Shown here one piece after another: positions 17,735 to 25,637 of a stretch of DNA of 64,000 nucleotides; positions within the stretch are counted from its first letter, which is position 1, and each line of letters starts with the position of its first letter. Made by a program: the position numbers and the translations under genes. The notes under the pieces are model-generated. The model searched no databases. It was not told the origin of the DNA and saw nothing but the letters and a program-made list of their open reading frames with translations. The DNA comes from Labrys wisconsinensis (lineage in GTDB: Bacteria; Pseudomonadota; Alphaproteobacteria; Rhizobiales; Labraceae): assembly GCF_030814995.1 (NCBI RefSeq), contig NZ_JAUSVX010000003.1, forward strand, positions 248,001 to 312,000, written 5' to 3'.

Positions 17735-17855
17735 GAAATGATTTCCATTTTTTGAGATTCTCTAATGGCCCACCGTCATGCCGTCAAGCGGTTCGACGGA
17801 TGTCGGAGGCTGGATTGACAGGGGTCGTCGCGCGTGCCTACTTTCCAAAAAATGG
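17735..17855. promoter_or_regulatory. Putative IclR-type operators between divergent aminotransferase genes
   Basis: GAAATGATTTC (17735-17745) is a perfect short palindrome, overlapped by CCATTTTTTGAGA (17745-17757); TTCCAAAAAATGG (17843-17855) is the reverse complement of CCATTTTTTGGAA, matching the 14399-14411 site at 12 of 13 bases. The outer site ends 28 bases before the plus-strand aminotransferase start. Strong AT bias in this position supports a promoter/operator role. Confidence 0.5.
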
Positions 17856-17883
17856 TATCAGTTTCTTTTTTATGGAAACAAGA

Positions 17884-19257
17884 ATGACCCATCCGACCTG
17901 GCCGACGCGGGGCGGCCCGCAAGACCTGTTCTATGCCCGGAGCAACACGCGCGGCCTTCCGACCATCGTCCGCGGCGAGGGCATCTTCGTCTTCGACAAG
18001 GAGGGCAACCGCTATATCGACGTCGTCTCCGGCGCCTTCACCGCGGCCCTGGGCCAGGGCAACCGGCGTGTTCTGGAGGCGATGGTGCGGCAGGGCGAGA
18101 CGCTCAGCTATTCCTACGTCCGGGTGGCCCGGCACGAGCCCAACCTGGAGCTGACGCGGCGCATCGCCGACCTCGCTGGTCCCGGCTTCGAGCGCTGTCA
18201 CCTGACCTCGGGCGGCTCCGAGGCGGTCGAGATGGGCATCAAGTTCCTGCGCCAATACGCGCTGGCCAAGGGGATGCCGGCCAAGACGCGCGTCATCACC
18301 CTGATGCCCTCCTACCACGGCGGCACGCTGGCCACGCTCGGCTGGACCGGGGACGAAGATATCCCCGCCGTCTGGCACGGCATGACGGTGCCCTCGGCCA
18401 AGATCCCGGCACCCCTGTCCTATCGGCCGAGCGCCGGGGTCTCGGCGGAAGACGGCGCCCGCGCGAGCGCCGAGGCCCTGGAAAGGACGATCCTGGAGAT
18501 CGGGCCCGACCGGGTGCTCGCCTTCATGTTCGAGCCCGTCGGCGGCCAGTCGACGGGCGCCAATGTGCCGCACGACCTGTTCTTCCGGGAGGCCCATCGG
18601 ATCTGCCGGCGCCATGGCGTCTTCCTGGTCTATGACGAGGTCATGGCGGCGGTGCGCACCGGCAGCTTCCTGGCGGCGCAGCGCCGGCCGGACTGCCGCC
18701 CCGACATCGTGATCACCGCCAAGGGGATCGGTGCCGGCTACGTGCCGATGGGCGTGATGCTGGCGCCGGCGACGATGGTCGACGAGCTCGCCGGGCTGAC
18801 CGGCTTCAACCTGTCCCACACCTACAACGCCAACCCGATCGCCTGCGCCGCCGGCGCGGCTGTCGTCGACGAGATCGTCGAGCGCGGGTTGATCGCAGCC
18901 GCCGTCACCGTCGGCAACCACGTCCGGCAGCGGCTTGAGGCCCTGAAGGAGCGCTCGCCCATCGTCGGCGACGTCCGCGGGGAGGGCCTGCTGCTGGCGA
19001 TCGAATATGTCCGCGACAAGCGCACGAAGGCGACTTTCCCCGATGCGATCTATGCCAGCGACCGCAGCCGCCAGATCGGCCTGTCGCACGGCTTGATGCT
19101 GTATGCGCGGCGCCAGAACGGCGGGCGCTTCGGCGAATGGTCGATCGTATCGCCGCCCCTGACGATCACGCTGGAGCAAGCCGACGATCTCGTCGATCGC
19201 CTGGAGCGCACGCTCGCCGACTTCACCGACGAGATGGTGCGAGAGGGAGTGCTGTGA
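17884..19257 (+). CDS. Class III aminotransferase
   Basis: 457-residue PLP-dependent enzyme. Motifs: HLTSGGSEAVEMGIKFLRQY (about 106-125), SYHGGTLATLGWTG (about 143-156), FLVYDEVMAAVRTG (about 247-260) and the PLP lysine K280 in DIVITAKGIGAGYVPMG. The ATG at 17884 is preferred because GGAAAC precedes it; an in-frame ATG at 17872 has only a pyrimidine run upstream. The stop overlaps the start of the M20 hydrolase gene as TGATG-type coupling. It opens a three-gene plus-strand operon (aminotransferase, M20 hydrolase, SDR). It would transaminate an omega-amino or similar compound; acceptor and donor unknown. Confidence 0.85.
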   Translation: MTHPTWPTRGGPQDLFYARSNTRGLPTIVRGEGIFVFDKEGNRYIDVVSGAFTAALGQGNRRVLEAMVRQGETLSYSYVRVARHEPNLELTRRIADLAGPGFERCHLTSGGSEAVEMGIKFLRQYALAKGMPAKTRVITLMPSYHGGTLATLGWTGDEDIPAVWHGMTVPSAKIPAPLSYRPSAGVSAEDGARASAEALERTILEIGPDRVLAFMFEPVGGQSTGANVPHDLFFREAHRICRRHGVFLVYDEVMAAVRTGSFLAAQRRPDCRPDIVITAKGIGAGYVPMGVMLAPATMVDELAGLTGFNLSHTYNANPIACAAGAAVVDEIVERGLIAAAVTVGNHVRQRLEALKERSPIVGDVRGEGLLLAIEYVRDKRTKATFPDAIYASDRSRQIGLSHGLMLYARRQNGGRFGEWSIVSPPLTITLEQADDLVDRLERTLADFTDEMVREGVL

Positions 19258-20525
19258 TGGCGACCGACCGGCCGATCCCGACCGTTCCGGCGGTCGATGG
19301 CAATCGCCTCTGGGACAGCCTGACGGCGATGGCGGCACTCGGGGCGACCGCGAAGGGCGGCTGCCGCCGCGTCGCCTTCACCGACGAGGACAGGCGCGGC
19401 CGCGACCTCTTCCGGTCGTGGTGCGAGGTGGAGGGCCTGCGTGTCAGCGTCGACGTCTTCGGCAACATGTTCGCCCGCCGGCCCGGGCGCAGCAACCTGC
19501 CGCCAGTGCTCGTCGGCAGCCATCTCGACACGCAGCCCACCGGCGGCCGGTTCGACGGCGTCTATGGCGTCCTCGCCGGCCTGGAGCTCGTCCGCACCTT
19601 GAACGCCGCCGGCATCATGACGGAACGGCCGATCGAGATCGTCAACTGGACCAACGAGGAAGGGGCGATCTACCGCTCGATGATGGGCTCGGAGGTCTTC
19701 ACCGGCGCACTGGCGCTGGAGGAGGCGCTGGCGCTCGTCGACCTCGACGGCCGCCGGCTCGGCGATGCCCTGGATGCGATCGGCTATCGCGGCACGGCCG
19801 GGCTGTGGTCCTATCCCGTGCACTGCTATTTCGAGGCCCATATCGAGCAGGGGCCGGTGCTGGAGGCGCACGGCACGACCATCGGCGTCGTCACCGACGG
19901 CATCGCCTTCCGCCGCTACGCCATCACCATCGAAGGCCGGGAGGCCCATGCCGGCCCGACGCCGATGGCGCTGCGCCGGGATGCGATGGTGACCGCCGCG
20001 GCGCTCATCGGGGCCACGCACGCCCACGCGCTCGAGGTCGAAGGCGCCAGGGCGACCTTCGGCTACCTGAAGGCTCATCCCGGCGTGCCCAACACGCTGG
20101 CGGGGCGCGTGGAGATGAGCGCGGACCTGCGCCACCGCGAGGACGAGATGCTCGACGGCCTGGAGGAGCGCCTGGCGGCCGATCTGCAGCGCGTCTGCGC
20201 CGAGCAGGGCACCAGCGCCACGCTGCGCCGTGTCGTCACCTCGCCGCGCGTGCGGTTCCATCCTGCCCTGCGCCGACGGGTCGCGGAGGCGGCGCAGGCA
20301 CTCGGCTACAGCCGGGAGGAGATCGTCAGCGGCGCCGGGCACGATGCCTGCAACATCGCGCGCCGCATTCCGGCTGCGATGATCTTCATTCCCTGCAAGG
20401 ACGGCATCAGCCACAACGAAGCCGAGAGCGCCGAGCCGGCGGACTGCGAAGCCGGCTGCAATGTCCTGCTCCATGCCGTGCTGGCGGCTGCGAACGACAC
20501 GACCGCGCTGGAGGCTGCGCCATGA
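19257..20525 (+). CDS. M20 family Zn-dependent hydrolase (N-carbamoyl-L-amino acid hydrolase / ureidopropionase type)
   Basis: 422 residues. Family signatures are VGSHLDTQPTGGRFDGVYG, IVNWTNEEGAIY, CYFEAHIEQGPVLE and SGAGHDACNIARRIPAAMIF, characteristic of the hydantoinase/carbamoylase branch (HyuC, beta-ureidopropionase, allantoate amidohydrolase). These enzymes split a carbamoyl or ureido group, releasing ammonia and carbon dioxide. The ATG at 19257 overlaps the preceding aminotransferase stop. Together with the ureohydrolase and two aminotransferases it points to a ureido- or guanidino-compound route. A second, different member (allantoate-type) is at 56631. Confidence 0.83.
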   Translation: MATDRPIPTVPAVDGNRLWDSLTAMAALGATAKGGCRRVAFTDEDRRGRDLFRSWCEVEGLRVSVDVFGNMFARRPGRSNLPPVLVGSHLDTQPTGGRFDGVYGVLAGLELVRTLNAAGIMTERPIEIVNWTNEEGAIYRSMMGSEVFTGALALEEALALVDLDGRRLGDALDAIGYRGTAGLWSYPVHCYFEAHIEQGPVLEAHGTTIGVVTDGIAFRRYAITIEGREAHAGPTPMALRRDAMVTAAALIGATHAHALEVEGARATFGYLKAHPGVPNTLAGRVEMSADLRHREDEMLDGLEERLAADLQRVCAEQGTSATLRRVVTSPRVRFHPALRRRVAEAAQALGYSREEIVSGAGHDACNIARRIPAAMIFIPCKDGISHNEAESAEPADCEAGCNVLLHAVLAAANDTTALEAAP

Positions 20526-21310
20526 GCGCTCCCCGTCCCGTCGCCATCGTCACCGGCAGTTCCTCGGGCATCGGGGCCGCCGCAGCCCGGCGCCTGGCGC
20601 GGGCGGGCTTCGACGTCGCCGTCACCTATTCCCGCAACGCGGACGGGGCGCGGAGCACGGCGGCCGCCTGCAAAGCCGAGGGTGCCGCCGCGATCGTCGT
20701 GCGGGGCGACGTGTCCGTGGATGCCGATTGCCGCGCCATCGCCGCCGCGGCCGCGGCGGCCTGGGGGCGCATCGACGTGCTCGTCAACAATGCCGGCACC
20801 ACGCGCTATGCCGAGGCCCGTGACCTCGACGCCCTGGATGCAGCCGATTTCCAGCATGTCTTCGGCACCAATGTCACCGGCGCCTATCAGATGGCGCGCG
20901 CCGCGGCGCCGCACCTGAGGGCAGCGCCGGACGCGGCCATCGTCAACGTCTCCTCTCATGCCGGCTTCTCCGGAGCAGGATCCTCGACCGCCTACGCCGC
21001 CTCCAAGGGCGCCCTCAACACGCTGACCCTCGGCCTGGCGCGCGCCCTCGCCCCGGCCATCCGCGTCAACGCCGTGTGCCCCGGCTTCGTTGCGACCGAC
21101 TGGGGCCTCGCCTGGCAGGAGCCGGCCGAGTATGAGGCCTTCCAGCGCCGCGCCGCCGACGTCGCTCCGCTGCGCCGGATCCCGACCGCCGACGGCGTCG
21201 CCGAATGCATCGTCTGGCTCGCCACGGCGGCCGCCTTCGTGACCGGCCAGCTTCTGGTGATCGACGGCGGCACCCATCTCACCGTGGGCAGCCCGCTGGC
21301 CCAGCCCTGA
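20522..21310 (+). CDS. Short-chain dehydrogenase/reductase (SDR)
   Basis: 262 residues, classical SDR. Nucleotide-binding VTGSSSGIGAAAARRLARAG, NNAGT at about 92-96, catalytic Ser in VNVSSHAGFSG and Tyr/Lys in AYAASKGALNTL, then the CPGFVATDWG segment and C-terminal GQLLVIDGGTHL. Start ATG overlaps the M20 hydrolase stop (ATGA), so it is the last gene of the operon and probably oxidises or reduces an intermediate of that route. Substrate not predictable. It converges on the amidohydrolase gene with an 8-base gap. Confidence 0.85.
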   Translation: MSAPRPVAIVTGSSSGIGAAAARRLARAGFDVAVTYSRNADGARSTAAACKAEGAAAIVVRGDVSVDADCRAIAAAAAAAWGRIDVLVNNAGTTRYAEARDLDALDAADFQHVFGTNVTGAYQMARAAAPHLRAAPDAAIVNVSSHAGFSGAGSSTAYAASKGALNTLTLGLARALAPAIRVNAVCPGFVATDWGLAWQEPAEYEAFQRRAADVAPLRRIPTADGVAECIVWLATAAAFVTGQLLVIDGGTHLTVGSPLAQP

Positions 21311-21318
21311 CCGGATCG

Positions 21319-22548
21319 CTAGAGCGGCGGCAGCAGGCTCGGGCTCGGCCGCACGAAGCTCCGGCGCCCTGCCTTGAGGCCGAGCAGCGGCTGGGCGATC
21401 TCGCGCACGGCGTCTTCCGGGCTTTCGCAGTCCAGCACGACGAGGTCGGCGGGACGGCCGACGGCGATGCCGTAGCCGTCGAGCCGCAGCAGCCGGGCGG
21501 CCGCGGCCGTCACCATATCGAAGCACAGGCGCATGTCCGTGTCGGAGCCGAGCTGCGCGACGTTGGCGTAGAGGTTGGCCATGCGCAGCAGCGAGGCATC
21601 GCCGAAGGGCGTGAACGGGTTCAGCACGTTGTTGGTAGCGATCGAACAGGCGATGCCGTGCCCGGCGAGGCGATGGGCCGGCGCCACGCCGCGCGGCACG
21701 AGATGGTCGCGGTCGCGGCCGCCGAGATAGAGATCCGTTGCCGGCAAAACAGTGAGAGCGATTCCGGCATCGGCGAGGCGCCGCGCCGCCACCTCGAGCT
21801 CGCCCGGCGGCAGGGCCGACAGCTTGGTGACATGGCCGATGGCGACGCGCCCGCCCCAGCCATAGGCATCGGTGAGGCGGCAAACCTCCACCATGTCCGA
21901 GCCCGCGGGATCGAGATCGAAATCGAGATGGAGGTCGATATCGACGTCGAAGGCGCGCGCCAGCGCGAAGATGCGCGCAAGCTGCCCGGCCGGGTCGGGA
22001 TCGATATAGGGGGCGCCGCCGATGGCGTCGGCCCCGGCGTTGAGGGCGGCAGCGAGCAGGTCCTCGCAACCGGGATTATTGGTCAGGCCCTCCTGCGGGA
22101 AAACGCAGAGCGTCAGGTCGACGGCCCAGCGATAGTCGCGCTTCAGCGCCGTCAGCGCCTCGAAGCTGGTGAGGCCGACGCGCGGGTCGACCTCGACATG
22201 GGTCCGCATCCGCGTCGTGCCCTGGACGATCGCCCGCTCCAGGGTCCGCGTCGCCCGCGCGGTCACGTCCTCGACGGTGAAGCCGCGCTTGGCCTCAGCT
22301 ACGCTGGCGACGGCCTCGCGCAGCGTGCCGGATCGGCAGGGGCAGCGGTCCAGGAGGCAGGACTTGTCGAGATGGATGTGGGTCTCGACGAAGCCGGATA
22401 TGGTCAGCCGCCCCGCGAGGTCTTCCTCCTCGCCGCCGCCGGGCAGATTCGGCGCCAGCGCGGCGATGCATCCGTCGGCGATGCCGATGTCGAGGGGGTC
22501 GTCGCGATCAACGATCCGAGCGTTCCGGAGGACGAGGTCGAAGCTCAT
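21319..22548 (-). CDS. Cytosine deaminase-like cyclic amidohydrolase
   Basis: 409-residue metal-dependent amidohydrolase. HIHLDKSCL (the HxH motif), HLDFDLDPAGSD, IGHVTKLSALPP and ATNNVLNPFTPFGDASLL match the cytosine deaminase / isopropylammelide amidohydrolase (CodA/AtzC) branch. This group deaminates or hydrolyses substituted pyrimidine, purine or triazine rings. The start overlaps the stop of the upstream amidohydrolase gene by 4 bases, so both are made from one transcript. Substrate uncertain, but the neighbours indicate use of a nitrogen heterocycle. Confidence 0.83.
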   Translation of the reverse strand: MSFDLVLRNARIVDRDDPLDIGIADGCIAALAPNLPGGGEEEDLAGRLTISGFVETHIHLDKSCLLDRCPCRSGTLREAVASVAEAKRGFTVEDVTARATRTLERAIVQGTTRMRTHVEVDPRVGLTSFEALTALKRDYRWAVDLTLCVFPQEGLTNNPGCEDLLAAALNAGADAIGGAPYIDPDPAGQLARIFALARAFDVDIDLHLDFDLDPAGSDMVEVCRLTDAYGWGGRVAIGHVTKLSALPPGELEVAARRLADAGIALTVLPATDLYLGGRDRDHLVPRGVAPAHRLAGHGIACSIATNNVLNPFTPFGDASLLRMANLYANVAQLGSDTDMRLCFDMVTAAAARLLRLDGYGIAVGRPADLVVLDCESPEDAVREIAQPLLGLKAGRRSFVRPSPSLLPPL

Positions 22549-24131
22549 GGCCCGGCAAACCCGTTATAGCGATAGGGGCGTCCCGCCGGATTTTCCGGCC
22601 AGGCGCGGAACCAGGCTTCCAGGTGCGGCATCAGCCGGTCGACCATGGCGCGGGCCTGCGCCTCCGCCGGCGTCGGCGGGGCCGCGAGCCGATCCGCGAT
22701 CTCGCGCAGCACCGCGTCGCGGTCGATCGAGACCACCCTGCCCTGCTCGACCAGCTTGCGGCCGCCGACGAAGACGGTGTCGACCGCCTTCTCCCGCGCC
22801 CGCAGCACCACGGCATCGGCGAGCGGCGTGCGCGGGTCGAGAATCGGGCGCGCCACCGCATCCCAGTCGAGCAGGACGATGTCGGCGGCAAGGCCAGGGT
22901 CGAGCCGGCCGATCGTGCCGGCAAAGCTGGTGGTCGCGGCGCCGTGCTCGGTCGCCATGCGCAGCACGGCGGCCGGCGACGGGCGCTCGTTCCACAGCCC
23001 GGCGCCGCGATGCAATGCCCAGACCAGCCCCATCTCGGTCAGCATGTCGCGGGTGTCGTCGATGTTGGACTGGTCGATGCCGAGCGCCACCGGGATGCCG
23101 CGCTTCGTCATCTCCGTGACGGGTGCGATGCCGCTCGCCAGGCGCAGGCCGGAGCTGGCATTGTGGCAGACGAGGCAGCGGTGCTCGGCGAGGAGATCGA
23201 GGTCGGCGCCGTCGACCCAGATGCCGTGGCCGAGGGTGAGGTCCGGGCCGAGGCAGCCGAGATGGGCGAGATGGCCGATGGCCGAGCGGCCGGTGCGCCG
23301 GCGGGCGAAATCGGCCTGGCGCTCGGTCTCGACCAGGTGCATGTGCAGCTTCGCCCCGTGCCGCCGCGCCGTGTCGAAGATCGCCTCCAGGCAGGTATCG
23401 CTGCACCAATGCAGGTTGGCGGGCGCGAGCTGCAGGCGCACCCGCTCAGGGTCGCGCGCCCGCCAGCGCACTGTGGCTGCCTCGAAGAAGGCCATATGGC
23501 GCTCGATCGGCGCCAGGGACGCCGCGAGCTCGGCCCGGACATGCTCGGCGACCTCGCCGGGCAGGTCGGCGAGGAACGCGGCGTCGTCCTCATACGTGAG
23601 CTGGTTGCGGTCGCGGATCATGAAGGACCAGGAGACGCGCATGCCGATCTCGCCATAGGCGGCGACGACGCCGTCGACCGTCTCGTCCCAGGCGCTCTCC
23701 GGCCCGCTGAGACCGCCCTGGATGTGCTGCACGGTGGTGGTGCCGCTCTCCAGCATCTCGATGGCGGCATAGAGCGTGTCGAGGCGGTGGCCGATCCGGC
23801 GCATGCCGCGGAACTGCGGCAGCCAGAGCTCGAGGGGGGCGAAGGGCACGCCCATCATCAGCGGCGTCAGGCCGAAATGATGGTGGGCGTTGACCAGGCC
23901 GGGGATGGCGACGGCCTGCGGCCCGCCCTCGACGGGCAGCTCGGGATGGCGCGCCAGGAGGTCGACGGTGCCGATGGCGGCAATGCGGCCGTCCACAATA
24001 TGCAGCACCGCATCCTCGACGACCTCGGCGGCGCCCGAGGCATCGACGCCGCGGATCAAGGCTTTGGTGCGGATCAGGAAGGGCGCGTGGGGGCTCGTCA
24101 CGATGGGTGTACCTGCTTTCAGGCGCGCCAC
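22545..24131 (-). CDS. Amidohydrolase of the TRZ/ATZ (chlorohydrolase, SAH/guanine deaminase-like) family
   Basis: Up to 528 residues. Metal motif GLVNAHHHFGLTPLM, then LHMHLVETERQADFA, GHGIWVDGADLDLLAEHRC, CHNASSGLRLASGIAP and GIDQSNIDDTRDMLTEM follow the TRZ/ATZ deaminase order. Such enzymes deaminate aminopurines, adenosylhomocysteine or triazines. The frame opens with a GTG at 24131, immediately beside a palindromic repeat; a GTG at 24101 with AGGT upstream is a plausible alternative and would shorten the protein by 10 residues. Stop overlaps the next deaminase-like gene. Substrate undetermined. Confidence 0.82.
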   Translation of the reverse strand: MARLKAGTPIVTSPHAPFLIRTKALIRGVDASGAAEVVEDAVLHIVDGRIAAIGTVDLLARHPELPVEGGPQAVAIPGLVNAHHHFGLTPLMMGVPFAPLELWLPQFRGMRRIGHRLDTLYAAIEMLESGTTTVQHIQGGLSGPESAWDETVDGVVAAYGEIGMRVSWSFMIRDRNQLTYEDDAAFLADLPGEVAEHVRAELAASLAPIERHMAFFEAATVRWRARDPERVRLQLAPANLHWCSDTCLEAIFDTARRHGAKLHMHLVETERQADFARRRTGRSAIGHLAHLGCLGPDLTLGHGIWVDGADLDLLAEHRCLVCHNASSGLRLASGIAPVTEMTKRGIPVALGIDQSNIDDTRDMLTEMGLVWALHRGAGLWNERPSPAAVLRMATEHGAATTSFAGTIGRLDPGLAADIVLLDWDAVARPILDPRTPLADAVVLRAREKAVDTVFVGGRKLVEQGRVVSIDRDAVLREIADRLAAPPTPAEAQARAMVDRLMPHLEAWFRAWPENPAGRPYRYNGFAGP

Positions 24132-24137
24132 CGGGAA

Positions 24138-24173
24138 CCCCTCTCCCGGCCGGGAGAGGGGCAGGGGTGAGGG
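24138..24173 (+). repeat. 36-base palindromic repeat, copy 1
   Basis: A 24-base perfect palindrome (arm CCCCTCTCCCGG) followed by CAGGGGTGAGGG. An exact reverse-complement copy lies at 24309-24344, and a diverged relative forms the hairpin at 59716-59748. This type of palindromic sequence is commonly dispersed between genes in GC-rich proteobacteria; whether it is mobile, a terminator or a protein target here is unknown. Confidence 0.75.
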
Positions 24174-24308
24174 TCTAAACCTGTCAACACTGGGGCTTCC
24201 TCTTCCCTCAAGGCTGCGGATCTCCCGATCAGAAAGCGTTTTCTACCAGATTATGACAGTATTCCGCAGAGACAACGCTTGTATTCGCTTCATCCTGAAA
24301 CGTTTAGT

Positions 24309-24344
24309 CCCTCACCCCTGCCCCTCTCCCGGCCGGGAGAGGGG
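24309..24344 (-). repeat. 36-base palindromic repeat, copy 2 (inverted)
   Basis: Exact reverse complement of 24138-24173. It begins 12 bases beyond the stop of the DUF1989 gene, where a hairpin could end or protect the transcript. The 135 bases between the copies hold no open frame I can support and are less GC-rich than their surroundings. Confidence 0.75.
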
Positions 24345-24356
24345 TTTCTCCTCGCC

Positions 24357-25292
24357 TCACGGGTCGCCGATCGCCGGCGCGCCAGCCTCCGCGGCACCGA
24401 GGAATCGCTCCTCCCACCAGGTGAACAGCACGTCGCGCAGAGCCGCCCCGTCGTCCTCGCCGTAGACCGGCAGGCGCAGGCGGTCGAGCATCGCCGCCTC
24501 CTCCGCCGAGAGCCGCACCTCGACGTCCTCGACGCGGAGCGGCACGTTGACGAATTCGGCGGCATAGGCAGGGTCGCGCTTCAGCGCCCGGTCGGCCTTG
24601 ATCGCGGCGTTGCGGAAATCGGCGGGCGTGCGCTGGCTGCGCAGGATCGGCACTTTCGGCACGGCGGCGAGGTCGGCCTCGGTCGCCTCGAACACGGTGA
24701 GCTTGATCGGCTTCAGGGCAAAATTGCTGGTGCGCATCACGTCGGCGCCGCAGACATTCGGCACGGCCAGCACGTCGGCGAGGGCCAGGAGGTCGGCATG
24801 GTCGCCCGGCCTGGTCTCCTGGCGGGTGATCGTGGCGCGGCCGTCGAGCGTCACCTCGGTGCACATGAACAGGTTGAAGCTGTCATGCACGTCGTCGGGC
24901 GTCAGGCCGTATTCGCGCTGCGCCTCGGCCTGGATGTCGTGGCAATTGGTGTGGGCGTCGAAGCCGTAGGCGCTCTCGTAGACATAGGCGCTGCAGCGCG
25001 GGAACAGCACGTCGTTGCGCCCGACCGTGTCCTCCAGGATGTAGAGCAGCGCCCGCTCGCGCGGCGGCGCCGACCACAGGAACGCGCCCCTGGTCGGGTT
25101 GAAGCCGTGCACCGTCCGGGTGCGGCCGCAATGCATGAACTCCTTGTAGTCGTGCAGGTTGAAGCAGTTGAAGTCGACGCATTGCAGGCCCTCGACCTGC
25201 TCGATGCGCAGGATCTGGCCGGCCAGCAGCTCCACCGCCTTGCCGGTGCCCGGCTGCATCACCCATTCCGACAGGATGCGGCGTCCGGTCAT
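24357..25292 (-). CDS. DUF1989 (urea carboxylase-associated) family protein
   Basis: 311 residues. The DUF1989 core is visible as HDYKEFMHCGRTRTVHGF, HTNCHDIQAEAQREYGL, DDVHDSFNLFMCTEVTLDG and GDHADLLALADVLAVPN-VCGAD, with conserved cysteines and histidines suited to metal binding. In other bacteria a DUF1989 pair forms the carboxyguanidine deiminase associated with guanidine carboxylase, so hydrolysis of a C-N bond is likely; this protein has an extra C-terminal part of about 90 residues and no partner carboxylase here. Start overlaps the tiny upstream gene (ATGA). Downstream on the same strand are two deaminase-like amidohydrolases. Substrate unknown. Confidence 0.8.
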   Translation of the reverse strand: MTGRRILSEWVMQPGTGKAVELLAGQILRIEQVEGLQCVDFNCFNLHDYKEFMHCGRTRTVHGFNPTRGAFLWSAPPRERALLYILEDTVGRNDVLFPRCSAYVYESAYGFDAHTNCHDIQAEAQREYGLTPDDVHDSFNLFMCTEVTLDGRATITRQETRPGDHADLLALADVLAVPNVCGADVMRTSNFALKPIKLTVFEATEADLAAVPKVPILRSQRTPADFRNAAIKADRALKRDPAYAAEFVNVPLRVEDVEVRLSAEEAAMLDRLRLPVYGEDDGAALRDVLFTWWEERFLGAAEAGAPAIGDP

Positions 25293-25453
25293 CGCGAGTT
25301 CCCCTGGCCCTGCCTGGCCTGCTTTTCCGCCTGCTCGCGCAGGGCGAGGCGGATGAGGGCCGCCCGGTCCGCCGCCACGCCGCGCGCGACGGTGCGGTCG
25401 AGCAGCTCCAGCTGCTGCTGGTTGAGTGTCAGCGTCACGATCCTGTCGCCCAT
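25289..25453 (-). CDS. Small ribbon-helix-helix (CopG-like) protein
   Basis: 54 residues. RIVTLTLNQQQLELLDRTVA and GVAADRAALIRLALREQAEK have the strand-helix-helix pattern of MetJ/Arc/CopG DNA-binding proteins, with a basic glutamine-rich tail. Start ATG at 25453 is set by GGAGG six bases upstream; a longer frame from 25471 or 25639 is less likely. Its stop overlaps the DUF1989 start by 4 bases, so it is the first gene of that operon and may autoregulate it. RHH identity is a pattern judgement on a very short protein. Confidence 0.6.
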   Translation of the reverse strand: MGDRIVTLTLNQQQLELLDRTVARGVAADRAALIRLALREQAEKQARQGQGNSR

Positions 25454-25563
25454 GATCGCCTCCGTCGGCATCGCATCCGGTGCCGCTCCCGCCTCTTTAT
25501 CCGGCGCGCCATGAGGAATTCGAAGCCCAAATGTTGAGCTGTCGTGCCCAACATTTCCGCATA

Positions 25564-25619
25564 TCGGATACTTGATGATACCGGTCATGTGTACAAGAAT
25601 TCGATCATCACGTATCCGA
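25564..25619. promoter_or_regulatory. Inverted repeat in the divergent RHH-DUF1989 / GntR promoter region
   Basis: TCGGATAC (25564-25571) and GTATCCGA (25612-25619) are exact inverted copies whose centres are 48 bases apart. The second ends 18 bases before the GntR start. Between them lies GTGTACAA, which has the GT-AC core common in GntR-family operators. Assignment to the GntR protein next door is inference. Confidence 0.35.
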
Positions 25620-25637
25620 GAGAGCATCCACCGGCGC

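Noticed and set aside
24138-24344. CRISPR array or insertion sequence
   Set aside because: Only two repeat copies, in inverted orientation, with a single 135-base interval and no transposase or cas gene.
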